From Lysobacterales bacterium UBA5700 (GTDB taxonomy: Bacteria; Pseudomonadota; Gammaproteobacteria; Xanthomonadales; Xanthomonadaceae), in NCBI GenBank assembly GCA_002420085.1, contig DIHI01000018.1, positions 37,734 to 52,486 on the forward strand: DNA of 14,753 nucleotides, in the 5' to 3' direction. Both the position numbers and the translations under genes were made by a program. The notes beneath the pieces were generated by a model, which was not told the origin of the DNA, did no database searches, and saw only the letters and a list, made by a program, of their open reading frames with translations. The first letter of the stretch is position 1; every line of letters starts with the position of its first letter. Below, one piece after another: positions 7,232-14,753 of this stretch.

Positions 7232-7537
7232 TCAGGACGGGTCCGCACCGCCGCCCATGCCGCTACCTGCACCGCTGACTGGTGCCGGTGCCGGTGGTTG
7301 GGCGGGTTGAGCGGTACCGACGGCGATCGGTCGGGGTTCGATCTCGGGCTGATGCGCTGGTCTTCGATCGACCATCGACTCTGGCCGTGGCTCAGGTTCG
7401 CGGTCCTCGGCCAGGATGTCCAGGGCCGGGGTTTCCAGATCGTCGAACTGCCCCTGACGCACCGCCCAGACGAACACCGCCGCAGCGACCGCGAGCAACA
7501 CCAGACTGATGGGGATGAGTACGATCAGGATGTTCAT
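7232..7537 (-). CDS. ccoS: CcoS, cbb3 oxidase maturation protein, with proline-rich tail
   Basis: The first 45 residues are a typical CcoS: start MNILIVLIPISLVLL, one transmembrane helix (about 3-25), then VWAVRQGQFDDLETPALDIL. CcoS is a small inner-membrane protein needed for cofactor maturation of cbb3 oxidase. This one is 101 residues rather than the usual 50-70, because a proline-, glutamate- and glycine-rich tail (46-101, ending GAGSGMGGGADPS) follows. The tail looks disordered. The frame is open upstream to 7570, but the family start is the ATG at 7537. The gene begins 67 bases after ccoI and ends 21 bases before the TauE/SafE-like gene. Confidence 0.9.
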   Translation of the reverse strand: MNILIVLIPISLVLLAVAAAVFVWAVRQGQFDDLETPALDILAEDREPEPRPESMVDRRPAHQPEIEPRPIAVGTAQPAQPPAPAPVSGAGSGMGGGADPS

Positions 7538-7604
7538 GAACCACGCCGGGTTGGCCGAAGTACGCCACATGTGCTGGATGGCCGGTCATGTCGATCGCCA
7601 TTGC

Positions 7605-10010
7605 TCACGGTGATCCGATCCTGGCCAGCCGAAGCGCGTTGACCGTGACCAGCAAGGACGAAGCGGCCATCCCGAGTGCCGCCAGCCAGGGAGTGACCAG
7701 GCCGGCTGCCGCCAGCGGCAAGGCGATCAGATTGTAGCCGAGCGCCCAGGCCAGGTTCTGGCGGATGACCCGGCGGGTCGTGCGGGCGAGCATGATCGCC
7801 TGTGGCAGGCGCAGCAAGCGCGGCGAGGTCGCGATCAGATCGGCGCTGCGGTGCGCCAGCGGTGCGCCGTCGGCCATCGCGATCGAGACATCGGCTCCGG
7901 CCAGCACCGGGGCATCATTGATGCCGTCGCCGACCATCACCACCCGGTGCCCACGCGCTTGCAGGTCGCGCAGTCGCGCGAGTTTGTCCTCCGGACCCTG
8001 GCGGGCGTGCGCCAGGCCCAGGCCCAGGCGTCCGGCGATCGTTGCCACCGCATCCGGGCCGTCGCCACTGAGCAGTTCCGGCTCCAGCCGCAATCGACGC
8101 AACTGGACCACTGCCTCGGCGGCATCTGCGCGCAGCGGATCCTCGATCTCGAACCGGGCCAGCGCGCGGTTGCCATCGCCCAGCCAGAGTGTGCCGTCAT
8201 CCGGGCGTCCAGCGGCGAAGTCGGCACGCCCCAGGCGCAGGACGTGTCCGTCTACTTCGCCTTCGACCCCCTGACCTGGCTTGGCGCGCAGGTTTCGGAC
8301 CGTGGCCGTGCCGGTGCTGCCGAGCGAACCTTCGGCCGAGCGGAATGCCTCGGCGATCGGATGCCCCGCATCGCGTTCCAGCGCCGCTGCCCAGCGGAGG
8401 ATGGTGGCCGGATCCTGCCCGATCTCGACGGCCATTTGGGCATCGGCGGTCAGCAGGCGAGGCCGACCCAGGGTCAGGGTGCCGGTCTTGTCGATCAACA
8501 GGCGATCGACGGTCGCCAGGCTGTCGATTGCGTCGGCGCGCAGACTCAGGATGCCCATGCCGGCGAAGGCGCCATGGGCTGCCGCCAGTGCTGCCGGGAT
8601 CGCCAGCGACAGCGCGCATGGACAACTGACCACCAGTACCGCCAAGGTCACTTCCAGCGCCCGGTCGGGTGCGTGGTAGGTCCAGGCGAGCGCCACCAGG
8701 GCCGCGCACAGGAACAGTGCCGGAACGAACCGGGCGGCGATGGCATCGCCGATCTCGGCCAGCCGAGGGCGTTCGGCCTGGGCCTGCTCGACCAGACGGA
8801 CCAGATCGGCGAGGCGGGTGTCGGCCCCGGTCCGCTCGACCCGGATTCGGGCCGGGGCATGTCGACAGACGCTGCCGGCGAAGATCGCCGAACCGGCCGG
8901 CCGCGCGACCGGGGTCGATTCGCCGGTGAGCAAAGCCTCGTCGAACTCCCCCGACTCGTCCAGCAACTCGCCGTCGGCCGGCACGGTCTCGCCGACCGCG
9001 ACCGCCAGAACATCGCCGGGCCGGATGGCCTTCAACGGCACCTGTTCGCGCCCGCCGTCGGCCGGGATCCGCCAGGCCAGGGCCGGCTGCGCCCGAGCCA
9101 GGGTATCGACGACTGCCCCGGCACGTTGACGGGCCAGACGTTCCAGTACCCGTGCCGCCAGCAACAGGAAGACGAACATGACTGCTGCATCGAACCAGAC
9201 ATGCGGACCGCCGCGCACGGTCTCGACCAGACTGGCCAGGTAGGCCAGCAGGATCGATACCGCAACCAGGGTGTCCATGCCATGGCGGCCCAGACGAAAC
9301 TCGCGCAGCATGCCGGAGATGAATGGCCAGCCGGAGTAGAACACCACCGGTGTCGAGACCAGCAGGGTCACCCAGCGGAAGAAGTCCCGGGTCGGCAGCG
9401 GCATCGTGCCGTCGAAATCGAGGTACAGGGCTTCGGCGAACATCATCGCTTGCAGGCTGCCCAGCCCGGCGATGCCGAGCCGGATCAGCAGGTCGCGCCG
9501 CTCGTGTCGGCGCGCGCGCTCCAATGCCTCGCCCGGCGCCAGATGTGATCGGTACCCCAGCGCGGCCAGACGGCCGAGCAGCCGGCTGAGCGGCGTTCGA
9601 GTCGGATCCCAGGCGATCCTGACCCGACCGGTGACCGCATTCGGTTGCGCATCCAGCAGGCCGGGCTCGCGTTCGAGCGCCTTGCCGATCAGCCATGCAC
9701 AGGCGGCGCAGCGCATTCCCTCGACCAGCACGGTGATCTCGCGCCCTCCCGGATGGGCGCGACTGTGGTCGGCCAGCACATCCTCGCGATCCCAGGCGCT
9801 GTAGTCATGGCTGAGTGGATCGACCGCGCGCCCTTCGGCGCTGCGCAGCCGGTAGTAGTCACCGAGACCGGAATCGCGGATCCATTCGACTGCACCGGCG
9901 CAGCCATGGCAGCAGACCGCCCGTTCGACGCCATCGACGACCAGGGTCGGTGGCTGTGGCGGCAGCGGTTCACCGCAGTGGAAACAGGTGTGGCCGGGAT
10001 CGATCTGCAT
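7605..10010 (-). CDS. ccoI: CcoI/FixI, copper-translocating P1B-type ATPase for cbb3 oxidase
   Basis: An 801-residue inner-membrane pump that supplies copper for the CuB centre of CcoN. Domains in order: an N-terminal cysteine-rich segment (CFHCGEP at 9-15, AVCCHGC at 31-37), as in FixI-type ATPases; a heavy-metal domain with GMRCAAC (C101, C104); membrane helices; the actuator motif LTGES (361-365); the metal-binding CPC (463-465) in the membrane; phosphorylation motif DKTGT with D507; the nucleotide-binding HP pair (550-551); and the hinge GDGINDAP (694-701). All key residues look intact. The start ATG at 10010 has no Shine-Dalgarno, but it lies three bases past the stop of a possible 49-codon ORF, so coupling is possible. 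The next possible Met is residue 99, which would remove the cysteine-rich segment. Confidence 0.96.
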   Translation of the reverse strand: MQIDPGHTCFHCGEPLPPQPPTLVVDGVERAVCCHGCAGAVEWIRDSGLGDYYRLRSAEGRAVDPLSHDYSAWDREDVLADHSRAHPGGREITVLVEGMRCAACAWLIGKALEREPGLLDAQPNAVTGRVRIAWDPTRTPLSRLLGRLAALGYRSHLAPGEALERARRHERRDLLIRLGIAGLGSLQAMMFAEALYLDFDGTMPLPTRDFFRWVTLLVSTPVVFYSGWPFISGMLREFRLGRHGMDTLVAVSILLAYLASLVETVRGGPHVWFDAAVMFVFLLLAARVLERLARQRAGAVVDTLARAQPALAWRIPADGGREQVPLKAIRPGDVLAVAVGETVPADGELLDESGEFDEALLTGESTPVARPAGSAIFAGSVCRHAPARIRVERTGADTRLADLVRLVEQAQAERPRLAEIGDAIAARFVPALFLCAALVALAWTYHAPDRALEVTLAVLVVSCPCALSLAIPAALAAAHGAFAGMGILSLRADAIDSLATVDRLLIDKTGTLTLGRPRLLTADAQMAVEIGQDPATILRWAAALERDAGHPIAEAFRSAEGSLGSTGTATVRNLRAKPGQGVEGEVDGHVLRLGRADFAAGRPDDGTLWLGDGNRALARFEIEDPLRADAAEAVVQLRRLRLEPELLSGDGPDAVATIAGRLGLGLAHARQGPEDKLARLRDLQARGHRVVMVGDGINDAPVLAGADVSIAMADGAPLAHRSADLIATSPRLLRLPQAIMLARTTRRVIRQNLAWALGYNLIALPLAAAGLVTPWLAALGMAASSLLVTVNALRLARIGSP

Positions 10011-10013
10011 GGA

Positions 10014-10163
10014 TCACATCGATGGCAGGGGGCGGCGGGATCGCGCCAGGCCAGCCAGTCCGGGCAGGCCATCGACCGCGAGCATCGGATCGATCACGTG
10101 GACGATGGAACGGCTCCGGGGTGGGGCGTCCACCTCGGCGATGGAGAGCCGGACGCTGCTCAT
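10014..10163 (-). CDS. Possible small gene between ccoH and ccoI, unknown product
   Basis: An ATG-initiated frame of 49 codons fills the otherwise empty gap between ccoH (stop 10175) and ccoI (start 10010). The product starts MSSVRLSIAEVDAPPRSRSI and ends RSRRPLPSM; it is basic and has no membrane helix. Third codon positions are nearly all G or C, as in the flanking genes, and the TGA stop ends three bases before the ccoI ATG. Since ccoI lacks its own Shine-Dalgarno, translation of this frame could serve reinitiation. Against it: the frame's own ribosome binding site is weak, I know no family member, and GC-rich DNA makes chance frames common. Confidence 0.35.
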   Translation of the reverse strand: MSSVRLSIAEVDAPPRSRSIVHVIDPMLAVDGLPGLAGLARSRRPLPSM

Positions 10164-10174
10164 CAAACCCGCAC

Positions 10175-10677
10175 TCAGGGCTCGGCCAGGGCCGGTTTCA
10201 GTGTGGCCGTGCGGCTGCCTGCCGGCAGTCGGCCGTGGATGCGCCAACGGCCGTCGCTCGCCGCCAGTCGCACCCGCCAGGCATGCCCGCCATCGAAGTC
10301 GGAGATTCGGCCCAGCCAGGCATCGGTGCCCGGTGTCAGCGAGATGCTGCGGTCAGCGGCCGCATCGACCGGGTGGATCAGGTGCAATTCCAGCACGGTG
10401 GCTTCCGGTCGTGGCTGCAACTCGACCGCGATGGCGCCGGTTTCGGCGTCGATCCGCAACACGCCCGACAGGCTGAGCCGGGCCGCCCGAGCGTCGGCTG
10501 ACAGGTCGCCGGTCTGGATCTGGGCGCTGCGCCGAACCGGATCGGGCACGCTGTCCTGGCCACCCGCACGCAGGGCGATGATCAGGGTTGCCACCCCGGC
10601 GACCACCGCCGCCGTCGGCAGCGCCAGCATCAACCAGACCATCTTCTCGCGGCGCCAGTCGGCGTGCTTGCGTTCGA

Positions 10678-10681
<4 letters not shown>
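10175..10681 (-). CDS. ccoH: CcoH/FixH family protein of cbb3 oxidase assembly
   Basis: A 168-residue protein with one N-terminal transmembrane helix (about 14-41, KMVWLMLALPTAAVVAG) and a periplasmic beta-rich domain typical of FixH. The tail carries the usual pattern: LELHLIHPVDAAADRSISL, then HAWRVRL and WRIHGRLPAG. FixH/CcoH stabilises newly made cbb3 subunits at the membrane. The segment after the helix lacks the paired tyrosines (YYKxG-like) I would expect in many FixH proteins and reads VPDPVRRSAQIQTG instead, so this is a divergent member. Its ATG overlaps the ccoG TGA by four bases (TCAT at 10678-10681), indicating translational coupling, and position in the cluster supports the name. 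Confidence 0.83.
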
Positions 10682-12342
<1,661 letters not shown>

Positions 12343-12344
12343 CC

Positions 12345-12644
12345 TCAACGCTCCGGCGGCAGTGGAGCATTGAACCGGCTGGCTGGCCGCAGCAGGATCC
12401 AGGTGAACAGACTGGATGCCGCCGTGCAGGCCCAGAACATGAAGAACCCGATGGTATAGCCGAAGCCGCGGTCGATCTCGATGTCCGGGAAGGTCAGGTC
12501 GCGCAGTGCCAGCGGATCAACGAAGGCGAAGAACACCATGGTCGCCACCCCGGCGGCGAAGAACGACGGCCACAGGATCGCCCCCAGCCGCTGCACCAGC
12601 GGCCGGGGCGGGTGGTCGAATTCGCCGTCCGGGATCGAACTCAC
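12345..12644 (-). CDS. Unnamed 99-residue membrane protein embedded in the cbb3 operon
   Basis: A small protein with two predicted transmembrane helices: about 21-43 (LGAILWPSFFAAGVATMVFF) and about 62-86 (GYTIGFFMFWACTAASSLF), joined by an acidic loop DPLALRDLTFPDIEIDRGFG. The N-terminus is hydrophilic and the tail is short and proline-rich (LRPASRFNAPLPPER). The GTG start at 12644 overlaps the ccoP TGA by four bases and has a strong AGGAGG (12652-12657) at seven bases, so translation is well supported. The stop is two bases before ccoG. Position between the oxidase subunits and their assembly factors implies a role in cbb3 function or assembly (inference). It is not CcoQ (present separately) and is too long for CcoM. 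I do not recognise a named family; a conserved uncharacterised protein is likely. Confidence 0.85.
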   Translation of the reverse strand: MSSIPDGEFDHPPRPLVQRLGAILWPSFFAAGVATMVFFAFVDPLALRDLTFPDIEIDRGFGYTIGFFMFWACTAASSLFTWILLRPASRFNAPLPPER

Positions 12645-13555
12645 GGCTGCGCCTCCTGCGCCGCGTCTGCCTGGCTTTGCGCGTAGACCCAGGCCGAGAC
12701 CAGTCGGCTACGGGTATCGCCGAGCAGCGGACCGAAGGCCGGCATCTGGCCATTCCGGCCCTGCACGATGGCGGTGCGAATGCTCTCGAAATCACCCCCG
12801 TACAGCCAGATGTCATCGCTCAGATCGGGTGCGCCGAGGATCGGATTGCCGGTTCCGGCCGGGGTATGACAGGCCGCGCACAGCATCTCGAATCGCGGTT
12901 TGCCGGCCGCAGCCAGTGCCGGATCGACCTTCTGCCCGGACAGGCTCTGGACATAGACCACGGTCTCGGTCACCGCCTGATCGCTGCCGAGTGCTGGCGC
13001 CAGTGCCGGCATCGCGGCCTGCCGCCCGTGCAGGACACTGGTCAGGATGACATCGGGCGGCTCGCCCCATTGCCAGTCCCGATCGACCAGATTGGGAAAG
13101 CCCTTGGCACCGCGCGCGTCCGAGCCGTGGCAGGTGGCACAGGTGTTGGCGAACACTGAGCGACCCAGTTCCAGGGCGTCCGGATCGGTCGCCAGTTCGG
13201 CCACCGACTTGCCCTCGAAACGCGCGAATACCGGCTCCAGCTTCTCGCGTGCCGCCGCCACGGCGGCATCGTGTTCGCCGGACGAGGTCCAATCGCCGAT
13301 GCCCTTGAATGCGCCCAGTCCGGGGTACCACACGAGGTAGCCGATCGTGAACACGATCGTGATGTAGAACAGATTGATCCACCACTTCGGCAACGGATTG
13401 TTGTATTCCCGAAGATCGCCGTCCCAGACGTGCCCGGTCTGGGCGCCGGCCTTCAGGTCGGGCCGGCGGCGGCCGGTGAACCACAGCAGCCACAGGCAGC
13501 CGACGACGTTCACGACCACGAGTACGATGATGAACCAGGACCAGAATGCGCTCAT
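12641..13555 (-). CDS. ccoP: CcoP, diheme cytochrome c subunit of cbb3 oxidase
   Basis: A 304-residue subunit that passes electrons from soluble cytochrome c towards CcoO and CcoN. Two N-terminal helices (about 3-27 and 58-76, the second led by NNPLPKWWINLFY) anchor it. Two periplasmic cytochrome c domains follow, with heme motifs CATCH (139-143) and CAACH (226-230). Probable sixth ligands are M182 (AAMPA) and M271 (GQMPAF). Length and layout match the usual gammaproteobacterial CcoP. The ATG at 13555 has a clear AAGGAG at six bases that overlaps the end of the ccoQ region. Its TGA overlaps the next start (GTGA). Confidence 0.97.
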   Translation of the reverse strand: MSAFWSWFIIVLVVVNVVGCLWLLWFTGRRRPDLKAGAQTGHVWDGDLREYNNPLPKWWINLFYITIVFTIGYLVWYPGLGAFKGIGDWTSSGEHDAAVAAAREKLEPVFARFEGKSVAELATDPDALELGRSVFANTCATCHGSDARGAKGFPNLVDRDWQWGEPPDVILTSVLHGRQAAMPALAPALGSDQAVTETVVYVQSLSGQKVDPALAAAGKPRFEMLCAACHTPAGTGNPILGAPDLSDDIWLYGGDFESIRTAIVQGRNGQMPAFGPLLGDTRSRLVSAWVYAQSQADAAQEAQP

Positions 13556-13564
13556 GGTCGCTCC

Positions 13565-13705
13565 TTACTGAGATGATGTCCGGTCGTCGTCGAGCGGCAG
13601 CCGGGCTGCTGCGTCCAGCGCGGAACTGCGCTTGCCGCTCCAGATCCAGACGACGCCGCCGACGAAGGCGATGAGAAGAATGGCGGTCACGATGCCCGAT
13701 GCCAT
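13565..13705 (-). CDS. ccoQ: CcoQ/FixQ, small subunit of cbb3 oxidase
   Basis: A 46-residue protein starting MASGIVTAILLIAFVGGVVW, with one transmembrane helix and a short charged cytoplasmic tail (SGKRSSALDAAARLPLDDD). This is the typical shape and position of CcoQ, which stabilises the oxidase complex. The ATG at 13705 lies three bases after the ccoO stop, with GGTGGAG within the ccoO end as its ribosome binding site. It ends in TAA nine bases before the ccoP start. Confidence 0.92.
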   Translation of the reverse strand: MASGIVTAILLIAFVGGVVWIWSGKRSSALDAAARLPLDDDRTSSQ

Positions 13706-13708
13706 GGC

Positions 13709-14347
13709 TCAGTCTCCACCGCCGGCCGCCGCGTCGCCGGCCTTCGGCGCGTTGCTGCCCAGGCCCTGGAGGTACGCGATCAAGGCATCCATTTCGGTCT
13801 TGCCAGCGACGGCATCGGCGGCATTGGCGATGTCCTCATCGCGATACGGATCGCCGAGCGTCTTGAGCGTGCGCATCTTGGCGGCCAGCCGCTGGCCGTC
13901 GATGCCGGTCGTTTCGAGCCAGGGATAGCCTGGCATGTTCGACTCCGGCACCACATCGCGCGGGTTCAGCAGGTGGACCCGATGCCAGTCATCGGAGTAA
14001 CGACCACCGACCCGCGCCAGATCCGGCCCGGTCCGCTTGGAGCCCCACTGGAACGGTCGATCGTAGACCGACTCGCCGGCCAGCGAATAATGACCGTAGC
14101 GTTCCGTCTCGAAGCGCAGTGTCCGCACCATCTGTGAATGGCAGTTGTAGCAGCCCTCGCGGACATAGATGTCGCGCCCGGCCAATTGCAGCGGCGGATA
14201 GGGCTCGACTCCCGGCAGTGGCTCGATCGCCTCGGCCTGGTACATCAGCGGTACGATCTCGGCGATGCCGCCGAAGCTGATCGCGACGGCGATCAGGATC
14301 GCCATCAGGCTGACATTGGTTTCGATCTTCTCGTGTCCCTTGCTCAT
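13709..14347 (-). CDS. ccoO: CcoO, monoheme cytochrome c subunit of cbb3 oxidase
   Basis: A 212-residue subunit with one N-terminal helix (about 13-35) and a periplasmic cytochrome c domain. The heme motif is CYNCH (66-70) in the family segment [13 protein letters not shown]; the sixth ligand is probably M138 in ESNMPGYPW. Other conserved pieces are [20 protein letters not shown] and [14 protein letters not shown]. It relays electrons from CcoP to the heme-copper subunit. The C-terminal tail is alanine- and glycine-rich (AAAGGGD). The ATG at 14347 follows the ccoN stop by ten bases, with GAGG overlapping that stop. Confidence 0.97.
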   Translation of the reverse strand: MSKGHEKIETNVSLMAILIAVAISFGGIAEIVPLMYQAEAIEPLPGVEPYPPLQLAGRDIYVREGCYNCHSQMVRTLRFETERYGHYSLAGESVYDRPFQWGSKRTGPDLARVGGRYSDDWHRVHLLNPRDVVPESNMPGYPWLETTGIDGQRLAAKMRTLKTLGDPYRDEDIANAADAVAGKTEMDALIAYLQGLGSNAPKAGDAAAGGGD

Positions 14348-14357
14348 GATCGGATCC

Positions 14358-14753
14358 TCAGGCGTGGGCCGTTTCGACGGCCGGGGGCAGCACAGGCGAC
14401 TCGACCGTGCCCCTGGCCATGCGGAACGTCCGGTAGGTGTTCCAGGCCATGATCAGCATCCCGCCCAGCACCAGCAGGCCGCCGAGCAGTCGCACCAGGT
14501 AGTACGGATAGGTGGCCGCCAGCGATTCCACGAAGGTGTAGGTCAGCGTCCCGTCGACATTGGTGGCCCGCCACATCAGACCCTGCATGACGCCGGCGAT
14601 CCACATCGATGCGATGTAGAACACCACGCCGATGGTGTGAACCCAGAAGTGAAGATCGATCAATTGCACGCTGTACATCTGCTTCAGGCCGAGTACGCGC
14701 GGGTAGATCATGTACATCGCGCCGATCGAGATCATCGCCACCCAGCCGAGCGC
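14358..14753 (-). CDS. ccoN: CcoN, catalytic subunit of cbb3 oxidase, 3' end only
   Basis: The last 131 codons of the heme-copper catalytic subunit; the gene begins beyond the right edge of the window. The visible part starts [20 protein letters not shown] and holds about three hydrophobic segments. The segment [21 protein letters not shown] carries the two histidines typical of the last helices of CcoN, followed by [10 protein letters not shown] and a TM segment with [18 protein letters not shown]. The active-site histidines that bind CuB lie upstream, outside the window. The short tail ends [11 protein letters not shown]. Identity is certain from sequence and position. The promoter and any oxygen-sensing FNR/Anr site of the operon cannot be examined here. 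Confidence 0.97.
   Translation of the reverse strand, partial: ALGWVAMISIGAMYMIYPRVLGLKQMYSVQLIDLHFWVHTIGVVFYIASMWIAGVMQGLMWRATNVDGTLTYTFVESLAATYPYYLVRLLGGLLVLGGMLIMAWNTYRTFRMARGTVESPVLPPAVETAHA

Noticed and set aside
6524..7642. Open frame of 372 codons on the plus strand opposite the TauE/SafE-like gene and ccoS
   Set aside because: Gln/Gly-rich shadow product without motifs; the opposite strand is better supported.
7851..9548. Open frame of 565 codons on the plus strand within ccoI
   Set aside because: Antisense shadow of a fully intact P-type ATPase; the product is Gln/Arg-rich with no motif.
14741..14753. FNR/Anr site for the cco operon
   Set aside because: It would lie upstream of ccoN, beyond the window; I noticed no TTGAT-N4-ATCAA site in the gaps I examined.

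Overview
The window is about 14.75 kb of GC-rich DNA with dense, tightly packed genes and no mobile elements, integrases or CRISPR arrays visible. The gene content suggests a high-GC gammaproteobacterium. The left edge carries the end of a MerR-type regulator followed by tRNA-Pro(GGG), which is the usual tail of the pheST-ihfA-merR-tRNA-Pro cluster of gammaproteobacteria. The right two thirds is a cbb3 oxidase cluster in the gene order known from Pseudomonas and its relatives. I cannot assign a family or genus from sequence alone; something near the Xanthomonadales or Chromatiales is a guess.

Left part, plus strand (1-6481): the merR-like 3' end; tRNA-Pro; a gene-free stretch of about 310 bases with a possible terminator and a tandem 12-bp repeat; a secreted DUF3179 protein; a membrane-anchored HD-GYP protein (predicted cyclic-di-GMP phosphodiesterase); a predicted outer-membrane lipoprotein of the LCAT-like lipase/acyltransferase family; a proline iminopeptidase; and a 59-residue, very basic small protein. 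Apart from the last, these are conventional families that need not work together. The short gaps allow some co-transcription.

Right part, minus strand (6482-14753): read in the direction of transcription, the order is ccoN (3' end only), ccoO, ccoQ, ccoP, an unnamed 99-residue two-helix membrane protein, ccoG, ccoH/fixH, a possible 49-codon ORF, ccoI, ccoS and a TauE/SafE-like (DsbD_2-type) membrane protein. CcoNOQP form the high-affinity cbb3 terminal oxidase. CcoG (Fe-S protein), CcoH, CcoI (copper-exporting P1B ATPase) and CcoS are its assembly and copper-delivery factors. Start and stop codons overlap or nearly touch through most of the run, so it is very likely one or two polycistronic transcripts. 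The promoter, and any FNR/Anr site, lie beyond the right edge.

The two halves converge with no spacer: the TGA of the small basic protein and the TGA of the TauE/SafE gene together form the palindrome TGATCA at 6479-6484.

The least ordinary features are: an approximately 90-residue low-complexity insertion inside CcoG, between its membrane part and its ferredoxin-like part, whose DNA carries a perfect 10-bp GC-rich inverted repeat; the unnamed 99-residue protein embedded in the oxidase operon behind a strong Shine-Dalgarno sequence; the small basic twin-repeat protein; a 12-bp-stem hairpin between the DUF3179 and HD-GYP genes; and a tandem 12-bp repeat with 20-bp period upstream of the DUF3179 gene. 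I found no clear evidence of a wholly new multi-gene system.
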